Notes: generated by a model not told the origin, from the sequence alone. 64,000 nt of DNA from Amaurobius ferox (GCA_951213105.1 OX578152.1:97028568-97092567), one strand, 5' to 3'; counted from the first letter of the stretch, positions 34,994 through 47,197 are shown. A program made the numbers and translations.

Positions 34994-35755
34994 TCTGATG
35001 TGGGCAACACATGACTTTCCTTATATAATGTAATGAATTTACTACTTTTACAGGAAAAATAATAGGTTTTCTTATAGTAGACACTAATATTCTTTCCAAG
35101 ATATTGAATTTTCGACAATTAGTCGTCATTTTCATTGATTTAGCGTCATTTTTATCCATTTGGCGAGATTTTCGTTAATTTGGCAACATTTCAAACAGTC
35201 GCCAAGTTGGCGACACTCCGCCAAATTTGTCGCCAAAATCTCGCCAAGCATTATGGACGAAGAAATAAGTTATTCTTACAGCAGACAAATGACTATTGGT
35301 GTTCAAATACAAACGTATTACTCAAAGTATATTTTTTCATGAATGGAACGAGCTAGATCCACGAGAATGATGTCACCCAATTTATCGTATGGTATTACAT
35401 ATGAAAAGTGAACATGTTTCTCAATAGGAAACATTTTTTTTTTTCATTTTATATGACTTTTTGATAATTTTTTTTTAAAATGTGCAATATCTCGAGAACG
35501 GTTCGTGTTAGCGTTCTAAAATTTATGCCAATCGTTTTCTAATGAAAAATTACATAAGAAATGTCTATTTGCGTAACTTTATTAGTGGTTTTGATTTTTT
35601 GACGATTTTTCCAAAATTTCATTCGAAAATTTAGGGGAGTTCTGAACATTTGATTGTGTATAAAAGCAATAGGCTTTCAGTGTTTACGGATTGTGATTTT
35701 TGTACCAAATTTGGTTCGAATCGGTCCATTCGTTCATCAGTTATCGTCTCCACAG

Positions 35756-35787
<32 letters not shown>

Positions 35788-35927
35788 TTTCACACACAGA
35801 CATCACTTCAAAAATGTTTGATTCGTGATCAGGGATGCTTGAAACGTGTTCTCCCGTCGAAAACTCGAATTCGAATTTTCGACCCCGTCACAATACTTTC
35901 CTTATACATTATGTATATAAGGAAAGT
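34994..35927 (-). mobile_element. Helentron-like element, type 1, complete (about 934 bp)
   Basis: The terminal hairpins are tctgATGTGggcaaCACATg (left, 3' end) and actttccttatacattat...ataaggaaagt (right, 5' end). A 30-bp CA block lies at 35,756-35,785. It is colinear with 15,261-16,194 and with 39,479-40,398. Confidence 0.78.
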
Positions 35928-36467
35928 AATAAGAGATGTTGATAACTTTTCTGAATATCAAGAAACCTTTTCAGATTTAAACATAAAATTTTTTATAATT
36001 CTTTTAACGTGTTTAATGGGAACACATATCGAATCTTCTGTCAGTACACTACAAAATTATTGAACAACCGTGAAACTATTTTTAGCAATTAGAAAAATTA
36101 TATCGCGTCACATTTAGTTTAAAGTTATTTCTTTTTAACTGTTTTAATTGTTGAGAGCGAATGGATATCAAATTGTGGTTTTATTACTTCTAAAAATTAA
36201 AGTGGAGTCAATTAAAGAGACCGTCAAGATTCGTTTTCCAGATATGTTCTATGAAATTTTTTAATAAAAATCTAGTGTATCAACTCCCACTGTGTTGGCA
36301 GAGTCATTAAGCAAAGAAATGTACTTAAATAACAAATGTTTACTGGTTTTTCAATTAATTCTAAGGATTTTAACTATGTCTAATTGTATCAATTAAATCT
36401 CAGTTTCATACGTAATTTCTGGAAAGGAAACGTCCCCAATAGGCTAATAATAAATCGTTCTTAAACA

Positions 36468-36621
36468 AATCGTTTAAACTCGAATAAACCGTTTAAACTC
36501 GAATAAAAAGTTTAAACTCGAATAAACCGTTTAAATTCGAATAAATAGTTTAAACTCGAATAAACCGTTTAAAATCGAATAAACCGTTTAAAATCGAAAA
36601 ACCGTTTAAACTCGAATAAAT
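36468..36621. repeat. 19-bp minisatellite with GTTTAAAC core, about 8 units
   Basis: The unit is cgtttaaactcgaataaac with a few substitutions; one unit has lost bases near 36,597. The core gtttaaac is itself palindromic. Confidence 0.9.
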
Positions 36622-37119
36622 GATTTTCGATATATTTCAATTCTTAAAAATGTTTACCACTTGCCATCAATTTAAAATATTCCAACTCACATAACGGCAA
36701 AATAGATTATTTAAACGCTGTAAAATTAGGGCCATTTTAAATAATCATTTAATACGTTAATGTGTGTGTGGGGGGGGGGGGGGGACTCAAATTAATATAG
36801 ATAAAGGAGATGCGAAAGAAGAAATGAATTTGAGTTGGATAAAACCAAGTCCCGACCACAAAGTTTTTCAATCATACGATCGAATTCATGTATTTATTGA
36901 TAATACAGTGAGGACACAAAATTCCTTCCTTGACAAAAAACACTCTGGAATTCCAAAATCGATGCTATGTTCTCATACATACCTTAAAGATCGATATTGA
37001 TGGATGACTATCTCGAGGGACGGGTTAAATGAAAACAGATGAATCGAGAAAAATCGATATAGTTATCACGAAAGCTGAATATCGATGTTTGAATTGTGCT
37101 CACTGCTAGCAACATTAAG

Positions 37120-38068
37120 AAATTAACTAAAGTATGGTTCAACTCGAGTTTCTCATACCAGAATTCATTTATTTTTTCAAATTTTACTAGAAAAAGTTTG
37201 AAAATCGGTATCGTGGCTCCAAATTATTACAACCTCAGCGTGTCACTCTTTACTTTAACCTTTTGCTTACGGGTGGGCCAGCGTCCATCCCAAACGAAAA
37301 GCCTTCCAAAAAGACAGGTATTTGACATACCTTATCCCAAACAGTTCGACCTCCCTTTGTAAGCATTGGCGTCCATGGAAATCGCCGGCAGAAACATTGC
37401 ACCTGCTGGCAGGTGCAATGTTTCTGTCGGCGATTTCAATGCACGCCAGTGCTTGCAAAGGGGGGGGGGGGTCGAACTGTTTGGGATAAGGTATGTCAAA
37501 TACCTGTCTTTTTGAGAGGTTCTTCGTTTGGGATGGACGCTGGCCCACCCTTAAGCAAAAGGTTAAAGGGCTTGAAAAAAATCTTTTAATTCATACCATA
37601 CTTGACGATGTATCCCCCGGAGGATAACTTGCACCCCAAGGGGATCTAACTATGTCTGGAACAAAAAAAATTGGATTCCGGCTATTTCTTACAATAGTGA
37701 CTGAAACTATTAAGTCTGGTAATCATTTAGCCATAAATAAACCCTTTTGTGCATGACTATATGTCACATTTTGTCCTATGCTGCCATTTAAAAAATATAA
37801 ATCGGTAGAATTTAAAGAAAATTCTATCTCGTTCTAGATTTTTTTATAACAGAGCCGGATATAAAGTTCCGTGAAAATCCATTAATATTTGTGGCTACTA
37901 TTGTGTATACACAAGCAATCGACCACAGATATCAGACAGGCGGACAGACATCACTCCAAAAATAGTCAAAACGTATTCAGTAGGTCTTGAACATATATTG
38001 GCACCAAAATCTCGAAATCGAAAATTTCCGTGAAAAAAAAACTTTCTCAATACTACGCATGAGAAAGT
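37120..38068. repeat. Interspersed repeat family 3, nearly complete, interrupted by a palindromic element
   Basis: It shares order with 8,895-9,238 (ggttcaactcgagtttctca, caaattttactagaaaaag, tcaaaacgtattcagtagg). It ends in the hairpin actttctcaatactacgc...gagaaagta at 38,040-38,068. A related part lies at 51,690-52,030 in the opposite orientation (tcgaaagattttaatcc). Confidence 0.6.
37258..37566. mobile_element. Palindromic element with mariner-derived central hairpin
   Basis: The outer arms (cttttgcttacgggtgggcc and its complement) frame about 310 bp. The arms contain gacaggtatttgacatacc and cccaaacagttcga in inverted copies. The centre is an inverted pair, cagaaacattgcacctgct / ggcaggtgcaatgtttctg, the same motif found at the centre of the mariner fold-backs. 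Half-copies lie at 23,058-23,190 and 42,583-42,745. Confidence 0.75.
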
Positions 38069-38454
38069 AATAAATCTTATGTAGAACTTTCAAGATACTA
38101 ATTAATTTATTATAAGCTGTCTGACAATCCCTTTTGGAAAACGGAAGAACGTTTGTAGCATCACCAAGGGGTGGTTTTAGGGGTCATAGCCCTCTCCAGA
38201 GGCACATTAAAATTGTACTTAGTAGATACTGGTATGAAATGTTCGTGTAAAAAGTTCTCAGTAAAACCTCCTTAACGGCCACTTCCAAATAGCGGACACC
38301 TCCATTTAATAGACACTATTTTAATTTCCAGACCCAAATATATATCTGGTTCTGTGTGTTTATCTCTAAATATCAGCTCTTCCAAATAATGGACAACGGG
38401 TCATTAAAAACCCATTTAGTAAAACATGTTTTTAATTTGTAAATAACCACTTTT

Positions 38455-38543
38455 ATCACGCATCACGTACTTCATGTGATTTACCTACCGAATTTTATGA
38501 AATTTCGTTGAATAGTTTTTGATCTAAAGTAAATACATGCATT

Positions 38544-38574
<31 letters not shown>

Positions 38575-38703
38575 TCACGCCAAAAATAGTGGATTTGTAA
38601 TTTTAAATGCCAGAAACGTGTAGATCCGTCGAAAACTCGAGTTTCGATTTTCTACATAATTCCAAAACTTTCCCTATAGCATTACCATGTATTATAGGGA
38701 AAG

Positions 38704-38704
<1 letters not shown>
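38455..38704 (-). mobile_element. Helentron-like element, type 2, 5' part
   Basis: The type-2 words around gaattttatgaaatttcgttg come first, then a CA repeat (38,546-38,570), ctcgagtttcgattttc and the 5' hairpin ending attatagggaaagt. A (TA)n run starts two bases later. Confidence 0.65.

Positions 38705-38706
<2 letters not shown>

Positions 38707-38769
<63 letters not shown>
38707..38769. repeat. (TA)n microsatellite, about 63 bp
   Basis: It is attached directly to the terminus of the element at 38,455-38,704. Confidence 0.95.
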
Positions 38770-38773
<4 letters not shown>

Positions 38774-39039
38774 ATACTCTTATTAAAATTTAAGGGTTTA
38801 AAAGCTTATCATAAAAAAACTAGAGTTTAGAATTGAGAACCATAATTCTTTTTGTTGCAACCCTCCCTGAAATTTAAAAATAAGATGACCTCCTGACATC
38901 CTTGAAAAATAAGACGTACCACCAATTTACTTACGAAATCCTTAATAAAAAATAGAACATATCTCTGTGCTTATTTCGCAAACAACTATTATTATTATTC
39001 ATAATATTTTTTACATTTACATTCCTCTCTTTCCTCTAG

Positions 39040-39312
39040 AATTGCCACCCTCTGCAAAAGCGAAGCGAGTGCTGTTTGGATTGCTGAAGGGATGTCTCTT
39101 GCTGGGTCTACTGTGGTGCTTCGTCTGCTCTCTGGACCTCCTCAGCACCTCGTTCCGCCTGCTTGGAGGCAAGCAAGCAGGGAGAGTCTTCAGGGACAGT
39201 GAGCTGCTGCGGAACCCAGTGGTTGGGTTGATGATCGGAGTGCTGGCTACCGTGCTGGTGCAGAGTTCGTCAACGTCCACGTCCATTGTAGTCACCATGG
39301 TGGGTACTGGAT
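39040..39312 (+). CDS. SLC34A: SLC34-type sodium-phosphate cotransporter, internal exon A (first QSSS half-site)
   Basis: This is an internal exon of a type II Na+-dependent phosphate cotransporter, a plasma-membrane protein that brings inorganic phosphate into the cell with sodium. The acceptor is a pyrimidine-rich tract ending in ctctag, and the donor is gtaagt at 39,313. It encodes 90 full codons, with two bases of a split codon at the start and one at the end. A hydrophobic segment spans about residues 11-34 (first membrane helix, containing FVCSLDLLS). A GGK-AG motif follows at 42-47, then NPVVGLMIGVLATVLVQ and the family signature QSSSTSTSIVV at 74-84, the first of two inverted half-sites that bind sodium and phosphate. 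Base composition is clearly GC-richer than the flanks. The exon matches vertebrate SLC34 proteins from roughly residue 90 onward, so upstream coding exon(s) are missing from this annotation. Member identity (A1/A2/A3) cannot be assigned. Confidence 0.95.
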
Positions 39313-39478
39313 GTAAGTGGAATTTTTTTTTTTTAATGACAGTTATCATCTACGTCTCAATCTCCAAACTAGAATCCTCCAATAAAGCATGGGCAAGTGA
39401 CGTCACGCGAACCATTTTGCCCTTACATTTCCAAAACGAAATAATCGTTTGCTTAGCAATATGGAAATTTTCATTATT

Positions 39479-40398
39479 ACTTTCCTTATATACATAATGT
39501 ATAAGGAAAGTATTATGACGGGGTCGAAAATTCGAATTCGAGTTTTCGACGGGAGAGCACGTTTCAGGTATCCCTGATCACGAATCAAACATGTTTGAAG
39601 TGATGTCTGTCTGTGTGTGTGTGTGTGTGTGTCAGTGAGTCTGTGGAGACGATAACTGACGAACGAATGGACCGATTCGAACGAAATTTGGTACAAAAAT
39701 CACAATCCGTAAACACTGGAAGCCTATTGTTTTCATACGCAATCGAATGTTCAAAACCCCCCTAAATTTTCGAATGAAATTTTGAAAAAATCGTCAAAAA
39801 ATCAAAACCGCTAATAAAGTTACGCAAATTGACATTTCTTATGTAATTTTTCATTAGAAAACGATTGAGATAAATTTTAGAACGCTAACATGAACCGTTC
39901 TCGAGATATTGCACTTTTTAAAAAAAAATTATCAAAAAGTCATATAAAATAAAAATAAAATATTTCCTATTGAGATTATTCACTTTTCATATGTAATACC
40001 ATGCGATAAATTGGGTGACATCATTCTCGTGGATCTAGCTCGTTCCATTCATGAAAAAAGATACTTTAAGTAATACTTTTGTGTTTGAACGCCAATAGTC
40101 ATTTATCTGCTGTAAGAATAACTTATTTCTTCGTACATAACGCTTGGCGAGATTTTGGCGACGAATTTGACGGAATGTCGCCAACTTGGCGACTTTTTGA
40201 AATGTTGCCAAATTAACGAAAATCTCGCCAAATGGATAAAAATGACGCTAAATCAATGAAAATGACGACCAATTGTCGAAAATTCAATATCTTGGAAAGA
40301 ATATTAGTATCTAGTATAAGAAAAAACTTTTTTTTTTACTGTAAAAGTAGTAAATTCATTACATTATATAAGGAAAGTCATGTGTTGCCCACATCAGA
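39479..40398 (+). mobile_element. Helentron-like element, type 1, complete, in SLC34 intron A
   Basis: The 5' end is ACTTTCCTTATATACATAAT...ATAAGGAAAGT. Next come gacggggtcgaaaattcg, a TG block (39,608-39,633), the TTGGCGA word cluster, and the 3' end ggaaagtcATGTGttgccCACATcaga with a T run. It starts about 165 bp after the exon A donor and has the same polarity as the gene. Confidence 0.78.
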
Positions 40399-40404
40399 TT
40401 TTTT

Positions 40405-42580
40405 CTGTATTAAAAACGACTGCTTTAAAAACTTACAATCGTTTAACCTCTCATTTTAGTAGGATATGTCTAAATTTATCTTCTTTGGATATTTTTAATT
40501 AATCGGAAAATAAAATATTCACTTTCATTAAAATATATACACGAGTTTTTTTAAGAAAAATTGTTATGTATCTTTCCCTTCTTGCTCCCATATATCTTAC
40601 AGAATTTTCTAGTAAATGTATACATCTTTAGAACGCTAGTGAGTGACTACGGTAAAAATAAGTAATAGTGTACTTATAATCACTTATATTCACTTATAAT
40701 CACTCAAAGTTCACTTTAGCAAAAGAAATCTTTAAATGCATTCAAATATTATTAAATATTCAAGTATTCTAAATAACTTATTTTCATCACAAAGATAAAT
40801 TTCGATGTTTGATGGGTTTTGTTTTAATTTTTATTTGCCATCATCGTCTGTTTACCATTACATGCTATGATAAATATAATGCCATTTTGTCCTTAGGTTT
40901 CTGTGCATTGTACTACTCAGGTCGTTTATTTAAGGTGGTGTCCATGCTCTATGGTTGAAAATAAGAATGGCTGAAAATATGAAGATGCACTTGGCATTCT
41001 TAGATATCGGTAGTATAGTGGTTATCTCAGATGGGACATTACATGAAGAATGGTTCAAGTTTATTAATAATCTAAATACAATTCTGGCTACTTTTACACC
41101 AAGCAATAGACCAATATATTCCCACCCCCAGGCAAAAATGTATTTTAATGAAGATATATTTTACTTCTCGAAAGCTAACGACTCATTTTGAAAGGCTTGT
41201 GCGATTAAAAAAACTGGCATAGATTATCTGATAGAGAATTAAACCGATTTAAAGTAACAGAAAGTTAAAACCACAACTAAAATAGTATCCAAGAGAGAAC
41301 TGAAATAATCTCTCAGAGAAAGCTAAAAACGTTTACATTTTGAACAGAAGCATATACACTTACAGAAAAGTTGCTCATGTCTTTATTTGCAATCCTAAAT
41401 TAAATTCTGATGCATCTGCAACATATCCTCCATTACTGTTTCGTCATTTGTTAAAGAAGCCTAGCAAATGATACGCAGCAACGGACATACACAGCAAACG
41501 TTCTAATTGATCAGTTATAGCTAAGAAATTGAGTGATATTTGCGGACGCAAAATTATAATCCAGAAGTTGAACTTATTGAGCCTTAAAATTTTCATTTTG
41601 CACGATGCAAGTTTCTTAGAATTAATTACAAGTTTAGCTTATTGATTCAATTTCTTGCATCTTGTAAAAGGAACTAATTCCCAGAGGTGTTACAAATAAA
41701 TTTTCTTTATAAGCTTCACTGCAAAGAATCATCCAATCAGTTGTCTCTGCAACGTTTTTTTTTTCTCTCTCTAAGGATTAGCCATGTAATCGGTATTGAT
41801 TAAGGAATTATCCGTTCTGTGAAGCAGACTAGAATCTCAGATCTAATCGCGTCAGTTATATTGCAGTCTTCTCCTACATAAGTGCTTGTCCCACAAAGTT
41901 TTGTCGCTGATGTGTAATCCGTTGCGCTTTGTGGATCATCTAAGTATAGAGATCAGTCGTCGAAATTTTGAGCGACAATTTATTTGAGGTATGAACGAAT
42001 ACTTTATTTTCTTTTAATTCAGAAGCCATGCTAGCTATAAAGTAGTTATTAAAACAACTGATGTTCCAAAACACGACTTTCCTCATAGATTAACAGATTT
42101 AGATGATATGCGAAAACAATAAGAAACGGCGACTTGGCACATTTTTATGCCACAAACTCGCCAAAATGCCTTTGTCATTAGCACAAAATTTGTAGATATT
42201 TCTAGTTTGATTATTTTTTATTTCGCTTGGTAACTTGGCGCATTTTTTAAATAATGCTAACTCGCCAAAATTACAAAAAACTAAATTTCTTCTAATATGG
42301 TTTATCCTAGCGTAATAGTAGCTATTTTTAATTCTATGTTTTGTGATTGCAATTCCGAACTTATTTTATAATCCCAAGATTACGCGGATTAGGAATTTCA
42401 TTTTACCTCATTTGAAATAAGCCATATTTCATACTCTTACGTTGTGATTTATTTGTCCATAAATATTTCATGAAGTGATAATATAACACTGGGACCTACA
42501 ACAAACTTTTAGGTCCATACTTTAAAATCAAAGACAACCAAAATATAGGCTTAAAAGTCTTTTATTAAAATGTCTTTTAA
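40405..42580. other. Intron A, remainder: no gene recognised
   Basis: AT-rich. A 78-codon frame at 40,955-41,191 has no recognisable domain. A degenerate cluster of cgccaaaatg/acttggcgca words (42,125-42,280) looks like an old type-1 relic. Confidence 0.5.
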
Positions 42581-42582
42581 CC

Positions 42583-42745
42583 TTTTTCTTACGGGTGGGA
42601 CAACGTCCATCTCAAACGAAGAGCCGCCCAAAAAGACAGGTATTTGACATACCCTATCCCAAACAGTTCGATCCCCCTTTGCAGGCATTGGCGTCCATGG
42701 AAATCGCCGACAGAAACATTGCACCTGCAGCAGGTGTAATGTTAA
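42583..42745. mobile_element. Half-copy of the palindromic element with central hairpin
   Basis: The left arm (ttcttacgggtgggacaacg, gacaggtatttgacatacc) and the centre (gcacctgcagcaggtgtaat) are present; the right arm is gone. It lies about 190 bp before exon B. Confidence 0.7.
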
Positions 42746-42929
42746 ATGTCTTGGTTAATGTGCAAGGTTAAATGTCTTTTAAATGTCGTTAAATGTCTTT
42801 TAGTAAAATACTTTTAAGCCTATTTTTTGGTTGTCTTTGATTTTAAAGTATTAATTAGTTGACGTGTTCCCATACTATTTTATTTTAGTACCAGTCTATT
42901 TTTCATATCATTATTTTTTTTGTGCTTAG

Positions 42930-43121
42930 TGTTGACGGTGAGGGATGCCATTCCAATCGTGATGGGTGCGAACATTGGGACTTCAGTGACCAACACCGTG
43001 GTGTCCTTGGGGCAGGCTTCCGACCGCCGAGAGTTTCGCAGAGCGTTTGCTGCTGCCACCATCCACGACATGTTCAACTGGCTTGCCGTCGTAGTCCTCT
43101 TGCCACTTGAAGTTGCCAGCG
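42930..43121 (+). CDS. SLC34A: SLC34-type sodium-phosphate cotransporter, exon B (GANIGTS region)
   Basis: The second recognised exon follows a 3,617-bp intron. The acceptor is tgtgcttag and the donor gtaaga. Its first two bases (tg) complete the codon begun by exon A (t) to give Leu, a phase-1 junction; 63 codons and one base follow. The peptide carries the family block [16 protein letters not shown] at residues 8-23, then [20 protein letters not shown] at 31-50, and a hydrophobic stretch [12 protein letters not shown] that is the next membrane segment. In SLC34 proteins this region continues the first inverted repeat immediately after the QSSS motif, and exon order and spacing here agree. 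No stop or frameshift is seen. The 3' intron contains a large satellite array. Confidence 0.95.
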
Positions 43122-43199
43122 GTAAGAAATACGTTATATTTCCACCCATAAAAACATTTTTATCTTTACTATAATGACCTTCCCTATCGCGACAATGAA

Positions 43200-44190
43200 G
43201 CACCAAGGCAATACTTCGGTCAAAGCAGAAGAAGCACGTGCTTAGAGTTGATTTTTAGGGGCGCAAGAAGCACCCGATCAAACACGATCCCGAAATAGAA
43301 CGCGCCATTGATGGAAAAATCTTCCTTAATTTCCATCATCTGTCAGATACAAAGTCTCCGCAGGATTTTAACCCAGCGGGCGGCTACCAGATAGAATGCG
43401 TTTAATAAAACTCAGCTTATACAGCTCAGCTTACTCGTGGTTCTCAATAGGTATCTCAGGAAGAATGTTAGCCTGGTCCGCAGTAAAAAATTAAATATCT
43501 TTACTGTGACTCTTACCCAGATATGTGAGATCTTTGAAAGTGATAAAATACTGGTATCAAATGTGGTCCAAAGTGATTTCCAGTTTGAATGTAACAATAT
43601 TAAAGGTTAAGAAGAACTGATGAGTAACTTTGGGTCGATTTGACGGATAATTTTTGGAACAAAAGTTATTAATTATCCAAATTATATGACAATTCCCATT
43701 TTGGTTTTAATATGTTTTGATCCACCCAGTGACGGATATTTGGAGGTCCTAGGAGGTAATTGAAGCATTATGTCAAGACAAGGTCAAACTTGATCCTCTG
43801 GCAACCCTTTTATCCTCATCAGACAGGGTTGCTAATTTTAATTTGTTGCATCATCTATTTGACACAAATGAAAAATTGTCATCATCCAAATGGTCCGAAA
43901 ATTTAACTATTTGGGCCTTTCTGCTCCAATTTTGCTAAATGTGATTCGAAAACAGTATATTTATAGAGAGAATGAAGGGAACTTATTTTTAAAAGCGTAT
44001 ATTTTATGAAAGGACGGTGTCTGCAAGGCAGGAGCAGCTCTCTGAAAGCGGGGGCAAGAGGGGTCGTCAGTTCAGGAACTCGCTTAAAAGGAGTCGCATA
44101 TAAAGTTTGAGAACCACTCGTCTAGCATTTTCTTTTATCCTTTTCAAATTCTTTATTCAGATATTTTATCACTGAAGTCGTTCTTTATCA
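43200..44190. other. Intron B, 5' part: no gene recognised
   Basis: Mixed composition without TIRs, long open frames or RNA signatures that I can support. Confidence 0.4.
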
Positions 44191-44195
44191 CTTAA

Positions 44196-44390
44196 GCCCC
44201 TATTATACGACAGTAATTTGGGACAACAAACCGTTCGCAAAACAGCTTTGGGACGTCACTCCACGAAGAACAGAACGAAAGTGACGTCACTCCAAGCAGC
44301 AAATGGGGAAGCTAGCTTCCCACCGCTACGTCCCAAAGCTGTTTTACGAACGGTTTGTTGTCCCAAATTACTGTCGTGTAATAGGGGCTT
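44196..44390. mobile_element. MITE with about 60-bp TIRs, possible piggyBac-type
   Basis: The left arm gcccctattatacgacagta to gctttgggacgt (44,196-44,255) is mirrored by acgtcccaaagctg to taataggggc (44,328-44,390). The left flank is TTAA and the right flank TTCA, so a TTAA target with one later mutation is possible. The interior of about 70 bp carries two gtgacgtcactcca-like words. There is no coding capacity. Confidence 0.8.
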
Positions 44391-44399
44391 CAGACTTTT

Positions 44400-47195
44400 T
44401 ACTTTTATAAATATAATGATTTAAAGTCAGTATAATGTATATATGATCAAAGAAAATGTGTGGACTCCCTTTAGTCAGCGACTCTAGGCGACCGCTGAGA
44501 TTCAATTATGCCTTAAAGTTAACCTTGGATCAGCCTACTAAAAAACTTGAATTCGGTGTCTATGACATAAATAAGAAATGGTAACCGGAAGAAATTAACA
44601 GATGCTCGTCTTGAAAAAGCCTTAAAATTGGCAACTCCATTCCACACTGGAATATATTTTAAACAAACTACTATAAAGTACATCGACTTTATTATTCTCA
44701 TAAATTTCTTAATGATCAAATTTAAATGTATCCTTATTTTAATACAAGTTTTAATCTTTACTTTAATACTGTTTTTCCCATTTGCCTGAAGTTTATTCTA
44801 TAATTTTTATATCAGCTTTTTTTAATTCTTAAAATTAAAAAATATTCAACAACCTCACATACGAGTATTATGAGGTACTTAATATTGGTATTGTGTATGT
44901 ATATTTATTTAGAGAGTGCATTTATTAAATTAAGTGTTCATATTCTTCGTGTGTATGGGGGGGGGGGGAGTAGCTATCCATAGAAAAATAAATAGAAACT
45001 ATTGTGGGCTCTGGTAAGAATCAATTGAGAATCATGATTTTAAATGATTAGTTTGCCCTTATAGGTTTCGGACCTTACTTTATGGGTCGCGAAATGTAAT
45101 AGTTCAATGTTAAATCATGATTACAATTGGGGGTTGCTTATGTGCTATGCATTTTATATTTTGTTTGTAAAGACTTTATTGCTCTTTATTATTCTCATAC
45201 AATATTTTATTACAATTTCCATAGATAAATAAGCATTGCAAGATATGCAAAATGTTGGCAACACGTTCTACACTTCATAGATGTGTTTCATTAACGTCAC
45301 AATAACCAGACATACTGTGGAGTTATATATATAAAACTAGTCATTTCCATTCACGCTTCGCATGGGCGAAGTGGCTAGTGGTCATCCAATGTGACACCTA
45401 AACACTTAATAAAAGTTCTAGATATCAAAAACCTTTCCAAGTTTAAGTATAAAAATGACGCACATTTTATGTTAACATGGAAATTGCGGTATGTAAAACA
45501 ATATTTTGTGTAAAACAATATCCCATCTCCGATCACTGTATGTTGCCTTATTTTCGACGTTTTACATACATTATATTCTAAAAATCAATTATTAATAAGA
45601 AAAATATTTTCCTTAGTTTGATTAGAAGAATATCCAGCAGACGATATCTGTATTTAAAACTTAACTTTGTTATCATGGTTTCAAATGGAATGAAAACAGT
45701 ATATGAATTGAACTGTAAAATATAATAATAAATCGTCTGCTATGCCCATAAGTGAAAACGTCAACCTCATTCAGCTGTATGATATAGAGAAGCTTATCAA
45801 GTAGTTACATTTCTGAACCGTTTATCAACTTATTCAGCTTTGGAACTTATAATTTATTAAATCCTAGAAAGAACAATGCAGGTGGTAACATGCGAAGATG
45901 CAAAATAAATCATCTAATAAGGCACAAAATAATCATCTAATAAGACATAATCATCAAAATAAGGCATCCCAGAAATTTTAACAATTTTTTTACCTTTTTT
46001 ATATGTGTTCTTGCTGATTTGGCATGTCGCATAAGTCAAATTTTTATAAACATTTATGGTTAATATTTTTTCATTTTTATATAATTTTAATAAATCCTTA
46101 TAGAAGAGTGTAAGTAGTTTATATTGAAATAAAAATATTATTTTACAAAATTTAAAATTAGTAAACTCGAAGAAAGAAAGTGTAGAAATTGTATTAGTCA
46201 CCAACTGTATTAAATATTATTATAATTAATTAGATTTCTTTTTAATTTTCAGTATGAAATGTGAATAAATTAATCACTTTGATGCGCATTTTATAATTCG
46301 AAATACATTTTATTTATGATATTTACGAACTGATATGTACATTTCCTTAAAATCTCATAAATTAAATATTTTTTTCTTGGGCTTTACAAAGCTCCCTACG
46401 TTTTACACGTTTCAACTGAAAAACAAAATATTATTGTTATTTTTATGCATATCAAATGGCATACACCTTTCATATATAAAATGCACTAGATTTTCCAAGC
46501 TAACAATGCTTAAAATTTCGATTTCTCCGGTCTCGTTATGCTTCAGGTTATTATATCGCTTAATTAAATTAAAAGTCTGTCTGCTTATTCTGCAGACCAA
46601 TAATAATTCGCAGTTTTTGACAGACTTGTTATTTCAAATTCATTGTGATTGTTTCTTTTTTCAGTGAATTACATCTGTGGTTGGGATATCTTTGACTGAA
46701 TTTGAAGAGTTACGAAAAATGTAAACACTTTGGACGCGTAAATCTCCGAATCTAATGGATAAAAGTGTAAACAATTGTTAATCGTTTTGTCAAAAAGAGG
46801 GTTCTTATTTATGAATACATAAAAAATAATTTTAATATTTTAAGAACTTTTAACGTTTTTGTGCTGAGCGAGTTTTTGCCTCACTTTGCTTACTTTCACT
46901 CGAAATATCTTATAAGCTAGAAAATATAGATATAAGCAGTAAGCGACAAAAATGTTCAGTAGGAAATTCAGATTAATAGAGCTTCTAGTTAATTACTTTG
47001 TTTCTGGTTCAATAATTTGTTTTTACAAAGCTTTTATAGTTTTCGACGAATTGTTTTGCCAAGTTCAAGAATATTGAACAAATTCCGTATTTCAAGTTTG
47101 TAATATTTATGTCTCGAAAACAAAAAATGCTAGCTATAAGTTATAAGAAGTAATTTGTAGCCCTTTGAAAGCCTTAAATTGATATATAACTGAAT
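44400..47195. other. Intron B, middle: AT-rich, no gene recognised
   Basis: A G run lies at 44,957-44,970 and a dispersed repeat at about 45,405-45,560 (taataaaagttctagatatc, catggaaattgcggtatgta) that recurs near 57,985-58,130. The 110-codon frame at 46,335 shows no domain. Confidence 0.45.
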
Positions 47196-47197
47196 TT

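Noticed and set aside
36468..36621. 19-bp repeat considered as a CRISPR or replication iteron array
   Set aside because: No spacers, no nearby initiator gene, and a clearly metazoan context.
40955..41191. 78-codon frame in intron A
   Set aside because: No recognisable domain, no splice context, AT-rich codon usage unlike the SLC34 exons.
46335..46667. 110-codon frame in intron B
   Set aside because: Composition matches surrounding AT-rich DNA and no family motif is seen; an equally long antisense frame overlaps it.
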